A stretch of 64,000 bases of DNA from JAAYAY01 sp963674575 (GCA_963674575.2 CAXXQT010000005.1:1674001-1738000); one strand, 5' to 3'; numbered from the stretch's first letter, positions 17,987 to 27,166 are shown. The notes: generated from the letters alone by a model not told the origin. Numbers and translations are program-made.

Positions 17987-18078
17987 CTACTCCACATCGT
18001 CCAGTCGATCGTAGGAGCCCGACTCGTAGAAGGCCTTGACAATCGGCAGCGTCTTCTCAATGTCGGTGAGCACGTTGC
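17987..18078 (-). pseudogene. Possible remnant of a Gfo/Idh oxidoreductase C-terminus
   Basis: The last ~30 codons before a stop at 17987 read LTDIEKTLPIVKAFYESGSYDRL, which resembles the closing helix of Gfo/Idh/MocA proteins. Nothing upstream in the frame (18079 onward) continues the homology; the PEP-CTERM gene ends at 18139. It is probably a decayed gene end. The match is by memory of family sequences and short. Confidence 0.4.
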
Positions 18079-18138
18079 GATCCTCCTTTCCAACACCTGA
18101 ATCGGCGAGGCGCAAGGGATTGCGCTCGCAGCGAGCCA

Positions 18139-18774
18139 CTATGCCTTGGGATTCCGGCGGCGTCGGCAGGTGATCATTCCCATTACGCCGAGGCACCAAA
18201 AGACTGCGAGGGACGTCGGTTCGGGAACAGGGTTGGTGTCGTATTCGATTACGTAGCTGATGACGTAGTCGTCTGTCGTGCCGCCATAGGTGTCGTTCCA
18301 TGTTGAGGCGGGCGCGGAGTTGTTATCCCTGTCAGCCACATAGTGGACGTGGTCTTGGATTCCGCCCGTGTCGGAGGGCTGGCCTCCTCTCCAGTTTTCG
18401 TAGGAGAAGTCCTCTCCGGTAACCCAGGTCCAGCCATTGTCTGGCTCTCGATACCCGTCCTTTTGAAATCCGCCGAGCCACGGTCCATACAACACGAAGC
18501 TCATTCGCCAGTAGGCGCTGACGTCGTCGTTGACAAGGTCGAATACGAAGGCGTTTTCTTCGTCGGAGGTTATCGTGGCAAGATATCCGCCCGCAGCGAC
18601 TGAAGCGTCGTAGGCGTCAAACCACGTTATCCCGCCGGGTACAGAAACGGCTTCATACCAGTGCCCGTTGTCCGTCCATTGGACGATGGCGCCTTCAGCG
18701 TTGCCGGCAAGACCCGCCAGCCACAGGATCAGCAAGCATCTACAAATAGACACGACTACCCTCCAATCAGTCAA
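18139..18774 (-). CDS. PEP-CTERM protein with C-type lectin-like domain
   Basis: A 211-residue exported protein. An N-terminal signal (CRCLLILWLAGLAGNAEGA) is followed by a C-type lectin-like fold: WFDAYDASVAAGGYLATITSDEENAFV, WLGGFQKDGYREPDNGWTWVTGE and YENWRGGQPSD carry the WIGL-type and WND-type landmarks. The C-terminus is a PEP-CTERM sorting tail: VPEPTSL, a hydrophobic stretch, then RRRRN. Such tails direct sorting by exosortase; no exosortase gene is in the window. It probably binds surface glycans. Confidence 0.87.
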   Translation of the reverse strand: MTDWRVVVSICRCLLILWLAGLAGNAEGAIVQWTDNGHWYEAVSVPGGITWFDAYDASVAAGGYLATITSDEENAFVFDLVNDDVSAYWRMSFVLYGPWLGGFQKDGYREPDNGWTWVTGEDFSYENWRGGQPSDTGGIQDHVHYVADRDNNSAPASTWNDTYGGTTDDYVISYVIEYDTNPVPEPTSLAVFWCLGVMGMITCRRRRNPKA

Positions 18775-19024
18775 AGGTGGTTCGTCGACAGGTGCGCATC
18801 GAGGATCAAGGAGGACATTGCTTTGTCTGGGCTAGCCAGAAGCGGAACGACCCACCCGGATCACCCGCGGTGGTAAATACTATACGCGGCGTTCTTTGAA
18901 TGCAAGCAGATTCTGCCGTAAACCAACCAGACCAGACGCGGCTCGCAAACGAGGGGTGGTGACCAGTTGGCGATTCGTCGTCTCTGCCACGGCGACTGCG
19001 TGGAGAATACTGGATGCGACCCAG

Positions 19025-20041
19025 CTAAGGGCATTCTTTCAACGTCACAATCTTCGGATCGGCCATTAGTTCGCGGCCGTTGAGGTTTCCGATGACGTTG
19101 TAGAAACCGGCGTCGCTCCAGAAGACAAAGCCTGCCAGTTCGGGGAAGGTGGTTTCGAGCTTTCGGAGAACGTCCATGCAGTCTCGGGGGCGGTCCGACT
19201 TGCTGCGGATGCCCAGTTCCGACCACCAGATCACCTTGCCGTGCTTCTTTTTCTTCTCCACGGCCCAGTCGTACTCCGAAAAGACCAGGCCGGTTCCGTA
19301 GGCCGATTTCCCGAGCACGTCCACGTAGTCGTCGCCGGGGTAGCAACGCTGAAGGGCGCCGTCGCGCTGGGTCGTATGATAGGCCCATATGATGTTGTCG
19401 AGGCCCTTGGTGCTCGTGAAATAGTCGTGGACGAGCCGGTAGAGGCGGATGATGTTCTCGCTGCCCTGCTTGGCGTGCCACTTGTTCCGGTCGTCGCTCT
19501 CCACGAAGGGCGTATAGACGACGGCAATCTCCCGGTTCTTCAGCCACTGCAGATTGGCCGCCATGCGGTCGAGTTGGCCGTAGAAATTGGTTTTGACGGC
19601 GTTATCCCCAGGTGCATAGATCAGCTCGCTCGAGCACGGATCGTTCCAGGCCCCGCCGCTCGGGTTGGCAAAGAAGCTGTGGATCCCGACAAGCATGCCC
19701 CGGTCCCACAGGTTCTTGACGCCCGCGTTCCACTCGGCGTCGCTGAACGGATCGTCGACGAAATCGTAGGTCACGCAGGCATAGCGAGGGTAGATGCCCG
19801 TGTGATCGTGGACCTTCTTGATCCAGTTGCTCGGGGCTTCCATGTCGGGGTCTTCATTGTGGACCCAGGTTGCCATCTGGCCAAACAGATAGGAGCCGTT
19901 GCCCATCCCCCGCAGCTGCGCGAGCACCTCCTTGGCGGGCTGGGCCTGCGCCGTGCCAGGGAACGCGAGAAGGCAGAATCCGCAGAGGAGAATGCTGAAA
20001 AACGAGGCAGTCGTGTTGCTTCTTTCGGACACGGAGGGCAA
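19025..20041 (-). CDS. Exported GH26-like glycoside hydrolase (beta-mannanase-like)
   Basis: A 338-residue secreted TIM-barrel hydrolase. Residues 1-34 are a signal peptide. YLFGQMATWV and IYPRYACVTYDF are early-barrel features of GH26; VVYTPFVESDDRNKWH holds the probable acid/base E181 (GH26 usually has RPxHExNG at this point), and GLDNIIWAYHTT follows as in the family. WWSELGI gives the probable nucleophile E275. The altered sequence around E181 suggests a subfamily with another substrate than mannan. It is followed after 36 bp by no gene in its direction; upstream, 36 bp away, is a cupin gene on the same strand that likely shares its transcript. Confidence 0.78.
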   Translation of the reverse strand: MPSVSERSNTTASFFSILLCGFCLLAFPGTAQAQPAKEVLAQLRGMGNGSYLFGQMATWVHNEDPDMEAPSNWIKKVHDHTGIYPRYACVTYDFVDDPFSDAEWNAGVKNLWDRGMLVGIHSFFANPSGGAWNDPCSSELIYAPGDNAVKTNFYGQLDRMAANLQWLKNREIAVVYTPFVESDDRNKWHAKQGSENIIRLYRLVHDYFTSTKGLDNIIWAYHTTQRDGALQRCYPGDDYVDVLGKSAYGTGLVFSEYDWAVEKKKKHGKVIWWSELGIRSKSDRPRDCMDVLRKLETTFPELAGFVFWSDAGFYNVIGNLNGRELMADPKIVTLKECP

Positions 20042-20077
20042 TCCTGTATGGGGGACGTGAATATGTCGAACCTGTCG

Positions 20078-20407
20078 CTACTTGGGGTCTTCCGCCAAGA
20101 ACACGGCGAGCCAGACGGTGGGCTCTTTCGGCGAGGTCCACTCAACGCGATGCTTCCGGTGTGCGGGGATCAGCACGTGATCGCCTCGTGCAAGACGGCG
20201 GACGTCCGACTCGCCTTCGAACTGCAACGTCGCCTCTCCTTGCAGCACGGCGACCCACTCGGCCTCGTCCTGATCGTACCAGAATCCCTCCGGGCTGGCC
20301 TGGCCCGTCGAAACGATCCGTTCGATGCGGACATGACGGGTTTCGGCGAGAACCTCGATGAGTTCCTCGGAAAGATCAGCGGGAAGGTCGGCAAACAGGT
20401 TGTTCAT
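20078..20407 (-). CDS. Small cupin-domain protein
   Basis: A 109-residue single cupin. EGFWYDQDEAEWVAVLQGEATLQFEGE forms cupin motif 1 without the full HxH pair (Tyr, Asp and Glu present), and RGDHVLIPAHRKHRVEWT forms motif 2 with His. Proteins of this size and pattern (often annotated as cupin-fold, WbuC-like or unknown) bind small molecules or a metal. It starts at 20407 and precedes the GH26-like gene on the same strand. Confidence 0.8.
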   Translation of the reverse strand: MNNLFADLPADLSEELIEVLAETRHVRIERIVSTGQASPEGFWYDQDEAEWVAVLQGEATLQFEGESDVRRLARGDHVLIPAHRKHRVEWTSPKEPTVWLAVFLAEDPK

Positions 20408-20674
20408 GGGGAACGGCCGCGGGTTGGAGGCAACAGGCGGGAGTAGACCACTCTAACCGAAGCGGTGAGGGTATGGGAACCACGAAGTTGCGTCATGGGC
20501 ACAGTCGCCAGAAACCGTCCGGGAAATCGTGAAGCTGTGGGGACCGCATATGGGCGTTGATGAACCCGAATAAAGGAAGTTCCCATGATTTCGGCTGCCG
20601 GGCGGCATTGACCTGGGGACGTGATTCTACTATCCTCCACCCCCTACCTTTCGGGGTCACAGAGGATCTGGGGT

Positions 20675-21568
20675 ATGTTGCGAGGAATTTTCACGGTGGT
20701 TATTGCGGCCAGTGCCCTGATGGCAACGGGCTGTCAATCGATAAGTCCCCTCGGTCGGCTCGAAAACTCGCTGGTGTATGCACCGATGCTGTACCCGGTG
20801 GGAAACTGGCGGCCGGAAGGGCTGGCTTATGAAGATGTCTGGTTCAGCGCGGAGGACGGCACGAAGCTCCACGGGTGGTACTGTGACCATCCCAATCCGC
20901 GGGCGGTCGTGCTCTTCGCCCACGGCAATGCGGGCAACCTGAGCCATCGCGCCGAACGGCTTCGGCAACTTCACGACGACCACCAGCTTGCCGTAATGAC
21001 CTTCGATTATCGGGGTTACGGACGCAGCGAGGGCAAACCGAGCGAGGAAGGCGTGCTGATGGACGCCCGGGCGGCTCGCGATTGCCTGGCCCAACGGGCG
21101 GGCGTGGCGTCAGACGCCATCGTCCTTTTGGGGCGTTCTTTGGGCGGAGGCGTAATGGTGGACCTGGCCTCGAAAGACGGAGCTCGGGGCTTGGTGCTGG
21201 AGAGCACGTTCACGTCGCTGCCGGACGCGGCCCATCGACACGTTCCCTGGCTACCAACCGGACTGCTCATGCAGAATCGGATGAATTCGCTGGAAAAGAT
21301 CAGCTCCTATCGCGGCCCCATCCTGATCAGCCACGGCGACGCGGATCGGGTGATCCCCTTCGAGCAAGGCCGGCGCCTTTACGAAGCGGCCCCCGGACCG
21401 AAACGCTTTGTGCCGATTCCCGGCGGCGACCACAACGATCCCCAGCCGGCTGAATGCGAGCGGGCATTGGATGAATTCCTGGCGGGTTTGCCGCCCTCTG
21501 AGCGGCATTCTGTTGCGAGTGTTGGAGGACAGATGGAGACGCCTGGCGAGTTTGTGGGACGACCATGA
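20675..21568 (+). CDS. Lipoprotein alpha/beta hydrolase (YfhR/BEM46-like)
   Basis: A 297-residue serine hydrolase anchored as a lipoprotein: the N-terminus has a short hydrophobic run ending in the lipobox LMATGC. The oxyanion region is LFAHGNAGNLSHR, the nucleophile elbow is GRSLGGG, the acid is D in HGDADRVIPFEQG, and the His lies in PGGDHNDP. This pattern is that of the ABHD13/YfhR group. The ATG at 20675 is chosen because it gives the lipobox. Its stop overlaps the start of the first TPR gene by 4 bp (ATGA), so the two are coupled. The substrate is unknown. Confidence 0.87.
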   Translation: MLRGIFTVVIAASALMATGCQSISPLGRLENSLVYAPMLYPVGNWRPEGLAYEDVWFSAEDGTKLHGWYCDHPNPRAVVLFAHGNAGNLSHRAERLRQLHDDHQLAVMTFDYRGYGRSEGKPSEEGVLMDARAARDCLAQRAGVASDAIVLLGRSLGGGVMVDLASKDGARGLVLESTFTSLPDAAHRHVPWLPTGLLMQNRMNSLEKISSYRGPILISHGDADRVIPFEQGRRLYEAAPGPKRFVPIPGGDHNDPQPAECERALDEFLAGLPPSERHSVASVGGQMETPGEFVGRP

Positions 21569-22944
21569 AGATTAGACTGACGGCAATTCTGGCGGTGTCC
21601 TGGTGCGCCTTGCTGATCACAAATCCGCCGGCGCGGGCGGATCTCGTGCCATCCGATTCGCTTGTCGAACTTCGGGCGGGGCAGGCCTACATGCCAGCCT
21701 GTGAATGCATCAATTCGGATCGCAACGAAGAGGCCATCCGCCTGTTCACAATCGCCCTGGGCTGTCCGCAAAAGCGTTGCTGGGCCTACGCGAACCGCGC
21801 CCGGGCCTATCTGCGGCGCGGAAGACTGGACGAGGCCGCTTCGGACCTCGATGCGGCACTGGCGATCGCCAACGACGATCTCAACACTTTGGGGCCCTCG
21901 GCGTGGTGCTATGAGCAACGGGCGTGGGTTTACCTTGTGATGGATGAATTGGACGACAAGCAGCCACCAACTGGCTGGGCTGTCAAGAAGGAAATGCCGT
22001 TGCGGAAGGCAGCCGCTGACCTGGCAAAGGCACTCGCATTTGATCCGGAACGACCTCGGGCCTTGAGATGGCAGGCATACGTCTTGCGTCGTGTCGGCGA
22101 CTGGGACGGCGTGATCTCTGCCTGCGACAGACTTCTGGACCAGGATCCGACCGACTTTGGCTGCTACCTGCAGCGCGCGTATGCGTACCTACAGATGCTG
22201 AACATCACGAAGTCACTCGAAGACTGTGACGCAATACTGAATCGCATGCCATTGGAGCGAAGGACGTTGCGACTTCGCGGGCAGATTTACGCGACCGCGG
22301 GCGAAATGGACGAGGAATGGTTGATGAAGGGGCTGGCTCTTCATGGCCGGGAGATCGCACAGCACCCGGACGTTCCGGGGCTCTATGAAGCAAGGGCTCT
22401 GATCCGCTTCAGAACGGCGCAGGTCAAGAAGGCGCTACTCGATGTGGAAAGGGCAGTTCAATGTGACAACAAACGGCTTGTCGGCGAATTGCCGCTGACG
22501 TCGTACGTCTTCTGGGCGGCCGAGATATTCGGATCGCACGAGAAACGCCCGATCCAAGAAGGTGATCGCGTCGGCCAGCACTTCGTTGTGGAAAAGGGAG
22601 TAATGCCGATCCTCGATAGGCTCTGCCTCGCATCGCCAGAAGAGGGACAGTTCTTTCTCATGCGGGCTTGGGCCTACGCCGCACTTGGATTGCCGGAGGA
22701 GGGTCACGCCGACTACCTGCGAGCTACTCAACTCGGCGTCACTCTGAATGACGACATGGCAAGCACGTACATCAAGACCATCTACGAAACCCCATCTCTG
22801 GTGAAGACCAAACCGGCACGCGAATACCACGAGGCCAGCGTTGAACGCGGGTTCAAAAAGGACCCTGAATACTGGTCGACCGCCGACACGGAGGCGCCGG
22901 CGTTCGATGCTGCCGGTTCGGGTTCATACCGCTCGATTCGGTGA
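21565..22944 (+). CDS. Exported TPR-repeat protein (paralogue A)
   Basis: A 459-residue protein with a signal peptide (to about ARA-DLVPSD at residue 26) and TPR-like helical repeats through most of its length, e.g. EEAIRLFTIALGCPQKRCWAYANRARAY and DWDGVISACDRLLDQDPTDFGCYLQRAYAYL split over two repeats. It is 65 bp upstream of a clear paralogue with the same leader and start of the mature protein. The gene is coupled to the lipoprotein hydrolase. A role in protein interaction in the periplasm is likely; no catalytic site is seen. Confidence 0.82.
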   Translation: MKIRLTAILAVSWCALLITNPPARADLVPSDSLVELRAGQAYMPACECINSDRNEEAIRLFTIALGCPQKRCWAYANRARAYLRRGRLDEAASDLDAALAIANDDLNTLGPSAWCYEQRAWVYLVMDELDDKQPPTGWAVKKEMPLRKAAADLAKALAFDPERPRALRWQAYVLRRVGDWDGVISACDRLLDQDPTDFGCYLQRAYAYLQMLNITKSLEDCDAILNRMPLERRTLRLRGQIYATAGEMDEEWLMKGLALHGREIAQHPDVPGLYEARALIRFRTAQVKKALLDVERAVQCDNKRLVGELPLTSYVFWAAEIFGSHEKRPIQEGDRVGQHFVVEKGVMPILDRLCLASPEEGQFFLMRAWAYAALGLPEEGHADYLRATQLGVTLNDDMASTYIKTIYETPSLVKTKPAREYHEASVERGFKKDPEYWSTADTEAPAFDAAGSGSYRSIR

Positions 22945-23008
22945 GCCGCGTCCAGCGAGCCGACTCCACGATCCGATATTTCCTCTCAACCAAATCCGCC
23001 ACGCACAC

Positions 23009-24364
23009 ATGCGAAGCAACCTGACGCCGATCGTTGCCGTTTCCTGGTACGTCCTTCTACTTGCCAATCCACCGGCACGGGCGGATCTCGTGCCATCTGA
23101 TTTGCTTGTCGAACTCCGGGCGGCGCAGGCCTATGAGCGGGCGTGCACCGCCAGCAACGACGAGGAGGCAATTCGACTTTTGACGGCAGCCCTGGGTTGC
23201 CCGCAGAAGCGTTGTTCGGCCTACGTGAACCGCGCCACGATCCAGATGTGCAACGATCAACTCGACGAAGCTGCCGCGGACATTGCGGCCGCTTTGGCAA
23301 TCGCCAACGACGAACTCGAAACCTTGGGCCCGTCGGCTTGGGGTTATGAGCAACGAGCCCGCGTCTACGAGGTGGCAGACCAGCTGGAAATGTGGCGTAC
23401 GAACTCCTTCACCGGCTACGCAAGGACCGCGAGCGATCTGGAAAGGGCACTCGAACTGGAGCCTCGACGTCGCTCCGCGCTGGAGCGACAATGCGACATT
23501 CTGTTCGCCAGGCGGGATTGGGGCGGACTCATTCTGACCTGCAACAAGCTCCTCGCGCTCGACCCCACCGACTATCGCAGCTACTGGGCTCGTTGCGACG
23601 CATGTCACGAGTCGGGACGATTCACGCAAGCCATTGAGGATTGCGACACGCTCTTGAAGGTATTTCCAGAAGCGACCCGCCTGGAGGAAATCCGCGCAGA
23701 CTGCTACGCAAAGGCCGGTTGCTCTCACGCGTCGTCCTGGAAGGAGGGCCTGGAACGTTGCAACGCGGCCATTGAACAGGATCCGACCCAGTCCGCCCCT
23801 TATGGAGCAAGAGCGCGGATCTACTTTCAGATGGGGCAGGCTCGCAAGGCCCTCCTCGACATCGAAAGGTCACTGCAGCGCGATCCTCAACACCACGCTG
23901 GCGACTTACCGCTAACGAACTACCTATGCGACGCATCCCTCACGTATATGCGATCCCTGGATGACGTCCGACGCCGAGAACTGGAAGGCGACTGCCTTTG
24001 CATCGTCGAAGAGGGCGTCATGCCGATCCTCGACAGAATCTGCCAAATCGCCCCGGAGAAGGCCGAGTGTCTCCTCATGCGAGCCTGGGTCCATGCTGTC
24101 CTCGGCTGCCCCGAGGCCGGCTTGCCTGACTTCCAGCGGGTACGCCAAATGGATGTGGGGTGGGACTGCTGCCCAGCCGTGTTGTTCGTGCGAGAGACCT
24201 ACTTCAATCTCATTGCGAAGAAAGAACGGAATGTCCACGTAATCTACATAACCTCCGAATACCCGTCGACGGCAGATTCGAAGGCTCCGGCGTCCGATGC
24301 TGTTGATTCGTCCAACCACGTGACTCCCGAGACACTTCCGCTTTATCCTGCAACGAAGCCGTGA
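23009..24364 (+). CDS. Exported TPR-repeat protein (paralogue B)
   Basis: A 451-residue tandem paralogue of the preceding gene. Shared features include NPPARADLVPSD, ALGCPQKRC and the VMPILDR motif near residue 340, so the two arose by duplication and have diverged considerably. The ATG at 23009 begins the signal peptide. The carboxyl end is longer and Ser/Pro-rich. A hairpin directly after its stop probably ends the three-gene transcript. Confidence 0.82.
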   Translation: MRSNLTPIVAVSWYVLLLANPPARADLVPSDLLVELRAAQAYERACTASNDEEAIRLLTAALGCPQKRCSAYVNRATIQMCNDQLDEAAADIAAALAIANDELETLGPSAWGYEQRARVYEVADQLEMWRTNSFTGYARTASDLERALELEPRRRSALERQCDILFARRDWGGLILTCNKLLALDPTDYRSYWARCDACHESGRFTQAIEDCDTLLKVFPEATRLEEIRADCYAKAGCSHASSWKEGLERCNAAIEQDPTQSAPYGARARIYFQMGQARKALLDIERSLQRDPQHHAGDLPLTNYLCDASLTYMRSLDDVRRRELEGDCLCIVEEGVMPILDRICQIAPEKAECLLMRAWVHAVLGCPEAGLPDFQRVRQMDVGWDCCPAVLFVRETYFNLIAKKERNVHVIYITSEYPSTADSKAPASDAVDSSNHVTPETLPLYPATKP

Positions 24365-24388
24365 GTGAGATTGGACGGACAATCTCAC
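24365..24388. terminator. Hairpin between convergent genes
   Basis: GTGAGATTG (24365-24373) and CAATCTCAC (24380-24388) form a perfect 9-bp stem with a 6-base loop immediately after the TPR gene stop, 25 bp before the end of the convergent cytochrome gene. It lacks a T tract on either strand. Confidence 0.55.
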
Positions 24389-24413
24389 GCCGAGCGTCAT
24401 CCTTGAGCGGAGC

Positions 24414-25220
24414 CTACGGGTGCTTCTTTTCAAACTGGTGACATGCGTTGCAGCTCATGCTGCCCGTGGCGTCCGCCAGTTCCTTCTTGCCGTGACAATC
24501 GACGCATGATTTCACGTCGGCAGTAAGACTGGCGAACTCGCAGGCGGCGTCGTCGGCCTTTCGATTCAGGATCTCGACGACCTTCCTCGCGCCGTCCGCC
24601 GTTAGACGCATGCAGCGCTCTTTTTTTTCTGGACAATAAGCGTCGTAAGCGCTGGCCTCGCACCATTTGATGGTGGAAATGTGGCACAGCACGGAACCGG
24701 CCACGCTGGGGTCGATCTCGCCCGCCATGTGCGGTTTTGCCGGTTTGTAGGCAGGCAGGGCTGTCGTTTCGTACCACAGGCAGAACTCGGTAATCATCTC
24801 CTCGCGGGATTCCTTGCTAACCTCTGAGTGGAACAGGCCGATCAGGGCGCTGGCGCCGTTGACGATTCCGCAGACGGAACCCCAGTGGCCGACTCCGCCG
24901 GCGCCGTAGCGCATCATCCCGAGAGGGAACGAGCGGAAAGGTTCTCCTTTGAGTTCGGCGAGCGCGCGGATCACGCTTCCGACAACCGCGTACATGCAGC
25001 CCCCGTCAGGATAGATGCGGTAGGCAGTTTCACGGACGTGTGCGGGATCGAGCTTGACGTAGTCCCAACGCGGGCCTACCAAGGGGACTTCGATGGTTCC
25101 CAGATCGTCCGCTTGAAGCGTCCTCTCCGTCTGCAAACACGTGCCGAACCCTGCCAGCAACGTCGATCCGCCCAAGGCGCCCAGTGAAGTAAGAAGGCCT
25201 CTGCGATTCACTTTGTGCAT
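24414..25220 (-). CDS. Split-Soret-type c-type cytochrome / redox-active protein
   Basis: A 268-residue exported protein. The leader carries NRRGLLTSLGALGG, resembling a Tat signal. The middle part (GGCMYAVVGSVIRAL, then GAGGVGHWGSVCGIVNGA) matches the C_GCAxxG_C_C redox family and split-Soret cytochromes. Two heme-binding CxxCH motifs are at the C-terminus: CVDCH at 239-243 and CNACH at 257-261. Split-Soret proteins of sulfate reducers are diheme dimers. The ATG at 25220 is chosen for the leader. It stands alone on the minus strand; partners are unknown. Confidence 0.82.
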   Translation of the reverse strand: MHKVNRRGLLTSLGALGGSTLLAGFGTCLQTERTLQADDLGTIEVPLVGPRWDYVKLDPAHVRETAYRIYPDGGCMYAVVGSVIRALAELKGEPFRSFPLGMMRYGAGGVGHWGSVCGIVNGASALIGLFHSEVSKESREEMITEFCLWYETTALPAYKPAKPHMAGEIDPSVAGSVLCHISTIKWCEASAYDAYCPEKKERCMRLTADGARKVVEILNRKADDAACEFASLTADVKSCVDCHGKKELADATGSMSCNACHQFEKKHP

Positions 25221-25454
25221 GGATAAACGATCCCGATTGAGGTGTAGGTGTGTCCCTCGTGCCTGGCCGCAGATCGCTCGATCTCGAGTGCATACTACAG
25301 AGAGACACGCGGTCCCAGGGATGGTGGTGAGGTGAGGTGGGAGGGGAGTGGGTGAAATGAGAGAGGGGGCAAAGTTCACCCGAAAACGGCCGATCGCAAC
25401 ATTCCGTCTATTATATCTGAAAGAACAAGAAATGCTATCGACTATGTGACCCGC

Positions 25455-25550
25455 CCAGGAGAACCGCGAAGTCACGGGGACTGGTCCATTTTTCGGTCAG
25501 CGGGGCGTTTGGGCGAACTTGCGCCGGCCGAAAACATGGACCTGTCTCGT
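25455..25550. repeat. MITE-like repeat family A, copy 1 (right end decayed)
   Basis: Carries CAGGAGAACCGCGAAGTCA followed by GGGACTGGTCCATTTTTCGGTC and ends near ACATGGACCTGTC. It matches in inverse orientation the complete 123-bp element at 59938-60060, but has lost the right terminal repeat. Confidence 0.72.
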
Positions 25551-25587
25551 ACATCTCAATCGTGATTGAAATCGTGATCTTAATCCT

Positions 25588-25692
25588 AGTGCTCTGTCAG
25601 ACGCACAAGTTGGGGTATGTCGTGATGCAACGTGTTGGCGCCGGCAGACGGGCTGCCAGCGCCAATCAAACTCCGAGATACGACAGAGCACT
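25588..25692. repeat. MITE-like repeat family B, 105 bp with 11-bp inverted ends
   Basis: AGTGCTCTGTC at 25588-25598 and GACAGAGCACT at 25682-25692 are a perfect 11-bp inverted repeat bounding 105 bp that contain no frame. The inner part TTGGGGTATGTC is found again at about 32034-32045 on the other strand. The element lies between the cytochrome gene and the end of a Gfo/Idh gene. No clear target duplication is visible. Confidence 0.72.
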
Positions 25693-25708
25693 GAGGGAAC
25701 AAGGGCGA

Positions 25709-27070
25709 TCAATACGCCTTCGTGATGCCCGGCTTGGCGATGGGGTAGTTGCCATCGGCGTCGGGCTGGACGGGGGCGGCGCTGGCGAAGGTCATGTTCT
25801 CCAGCCCCGGGGCGAGTTCCAATTCGGATTGGGTGGCCTGCTCCCAGGTGATTTCGTCGCCTGAGTAGGTCACCATTCGCCCCATAACGGCCGTCATGCT
25901 GCTCTTCGCGCCGTGGTAGCCATCGTTCAGCGGCTTGTTCTGGCGGATGGCGTCGACCAGGTCCTGGTGCTCGACGAGGTAGGGGCTGGGGCCCGTCTTC
26001 TTACGATCGGCGCGGTCGGCCCCGCTGGAATAGTCCATGGGCCCGCCCAGGCCGTAGGGGCCCGAGCCGACGGTGATCATGCCCTTCGTGCCGTGGACGT
26101 TGTCGGAAACCTGGGACCATCCGCCCGGCTGCTGCTTGGCCTGGGCGAAGTGGCGCGAACCGTCGGCGTAGATGTACTCGACGAAGTGGTGATCGAAGAT
26201 CTGCCCGTTGCCCCGCCCCGTGCGAGACTGGCGACCGCCCAGGCCGTTGGCCTTGATCGGTGGCTCGTCGCGCTTCATCCAGTTGGCAATGTCGATCTCG
26301 TGAACGGCCTGCTCGACGATGTGATCGCCGCTGCCCCACGTAAACATGCCCCAGCGGCGGATCTGGTACTCGAGCTCCGAGTACCGATCCGGCTTCTTTG
26401 CGTCGCTGTGGCCTCCGCCCGGCATGTTGAAATAAGTGCGGATCATGATCAGGTCGCCGAACTCGCCATCGTGGACGCGTTTCATGCCTTCCTGGTAGCT
26501 GGCCTGGTGACGGCGCTGGAGCCCGACGACGACCTTGAGCCCCTTGTCGTCGGCGATCTTGTTGGCGGCCATCACCTTGCGGAACCCCGGCCCGTCGACG
26601 CAGCAGGGCTTCTCCATGAACACGTTCTTGCCGGCCGCGATCGCGGCCGCGTACTGCATGGGGCGGAAGGCGGGCGGCGTGCAGAGCAGGACGATGTCGA
26701 TGTCCAAGGCCAGCACCTTCTTGTAGGCGTCGAAGCCGATGAACTGGCGATCCTCGGGCACGTCGATCCTCTCGGCGATCGGATCGATTCCCTTCAAACC
26801 CTTGAGGCTCCGCTGCAAGCGGTCTTCGTAAACGTCGGCCATGGCCACGAGCTTGATCGGTCCCTCACTGCTGAGCGAATCCCGAGCAGCCCCGGTCCCG
26901 CGCCCCCCACAGCCGACCAGCGCGATCCGAAGTTCCTCGCCGCCGGCGGCATGGGCGCTCCGGGCGATGCTCAACCCGCCGGCCAGTCCGGCCGAAAGGG
27001 CCGCCGAACGGACAAGGAAATCGCGGCGGCTGGAATTGGATTTCGTGGACGAAGGATCGGTTGGGTTCAT
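25709..27070 (-). CDS. Tat-exported Gfo/Idh/MocA-family oxidoreductase
   Basis: A 453-residue exported oxidoreductase. The leader (SSRRDFLVRSAALSAG) has the twin Arg and a hydrophobic run ending AHAAG. The Rossmann motif ALVGCGGRGTGAARD is at ~50-62 and the signature MEKPCCVDGPG at ~150, with Cys-Cys where most members have other residues. HIVEQAVHEIDIANW is in the C-terminal half. It is of the same exported group as the gene at 1568, and shares the GRGTGAA loop with it. The substrate is unknown. A GGGAG stretch upstream of the ATG at 27070 supports the start. Confidence 0.9.
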   Translation of the reverse strand: MNPTDPSSTKSNSSRRDFLVRSAALSAGLAGGLSIARSAHAAGGEELRIALVGCGGRGTGAARDSLSSEGPIKLVAMADVYEDRLQRSLKGLKGIDPIAERIDVPEDRQFIGFDAYKKVLALDIDIVLLCTPPAFRPMQYAAAIAAGKNVFMEKPCCVDGPGFRKVMAANKIADDKGLKVVVGLQRRHQASYQEGMKRVHDGEFGDLIMIRTYFNMPGGGHSDAKKPDRYSELEYQIRRWGMFTWGSGDHIVEQAVHEIDIANWMKRDEPPIKANGLGGRQSRTGRGNGQIFDHHFVEYIYADGSRHFAQAKQQPGGWSQVSDNVHGTKGMITVGSGPYGLGGPMDYSSGADRADRKKTGPSPYLVEHQDLVDAIRQNKPLNDGYHGAKSSMTAVMGRMVTYSGDEITWEQATQSELELAPGLENMTFASAAPVQPDADGNYPIAKPGITKAY

Positions 27071-27166
27071 GAGCGGGCTCCCGGAAGGCAGGACAGCGAA
27101 ACGACACGACGCCGCTCATCTTAGTCGTGCCAGGGGCGACAAGCAATCCGGGAGCACACTTGCCAC

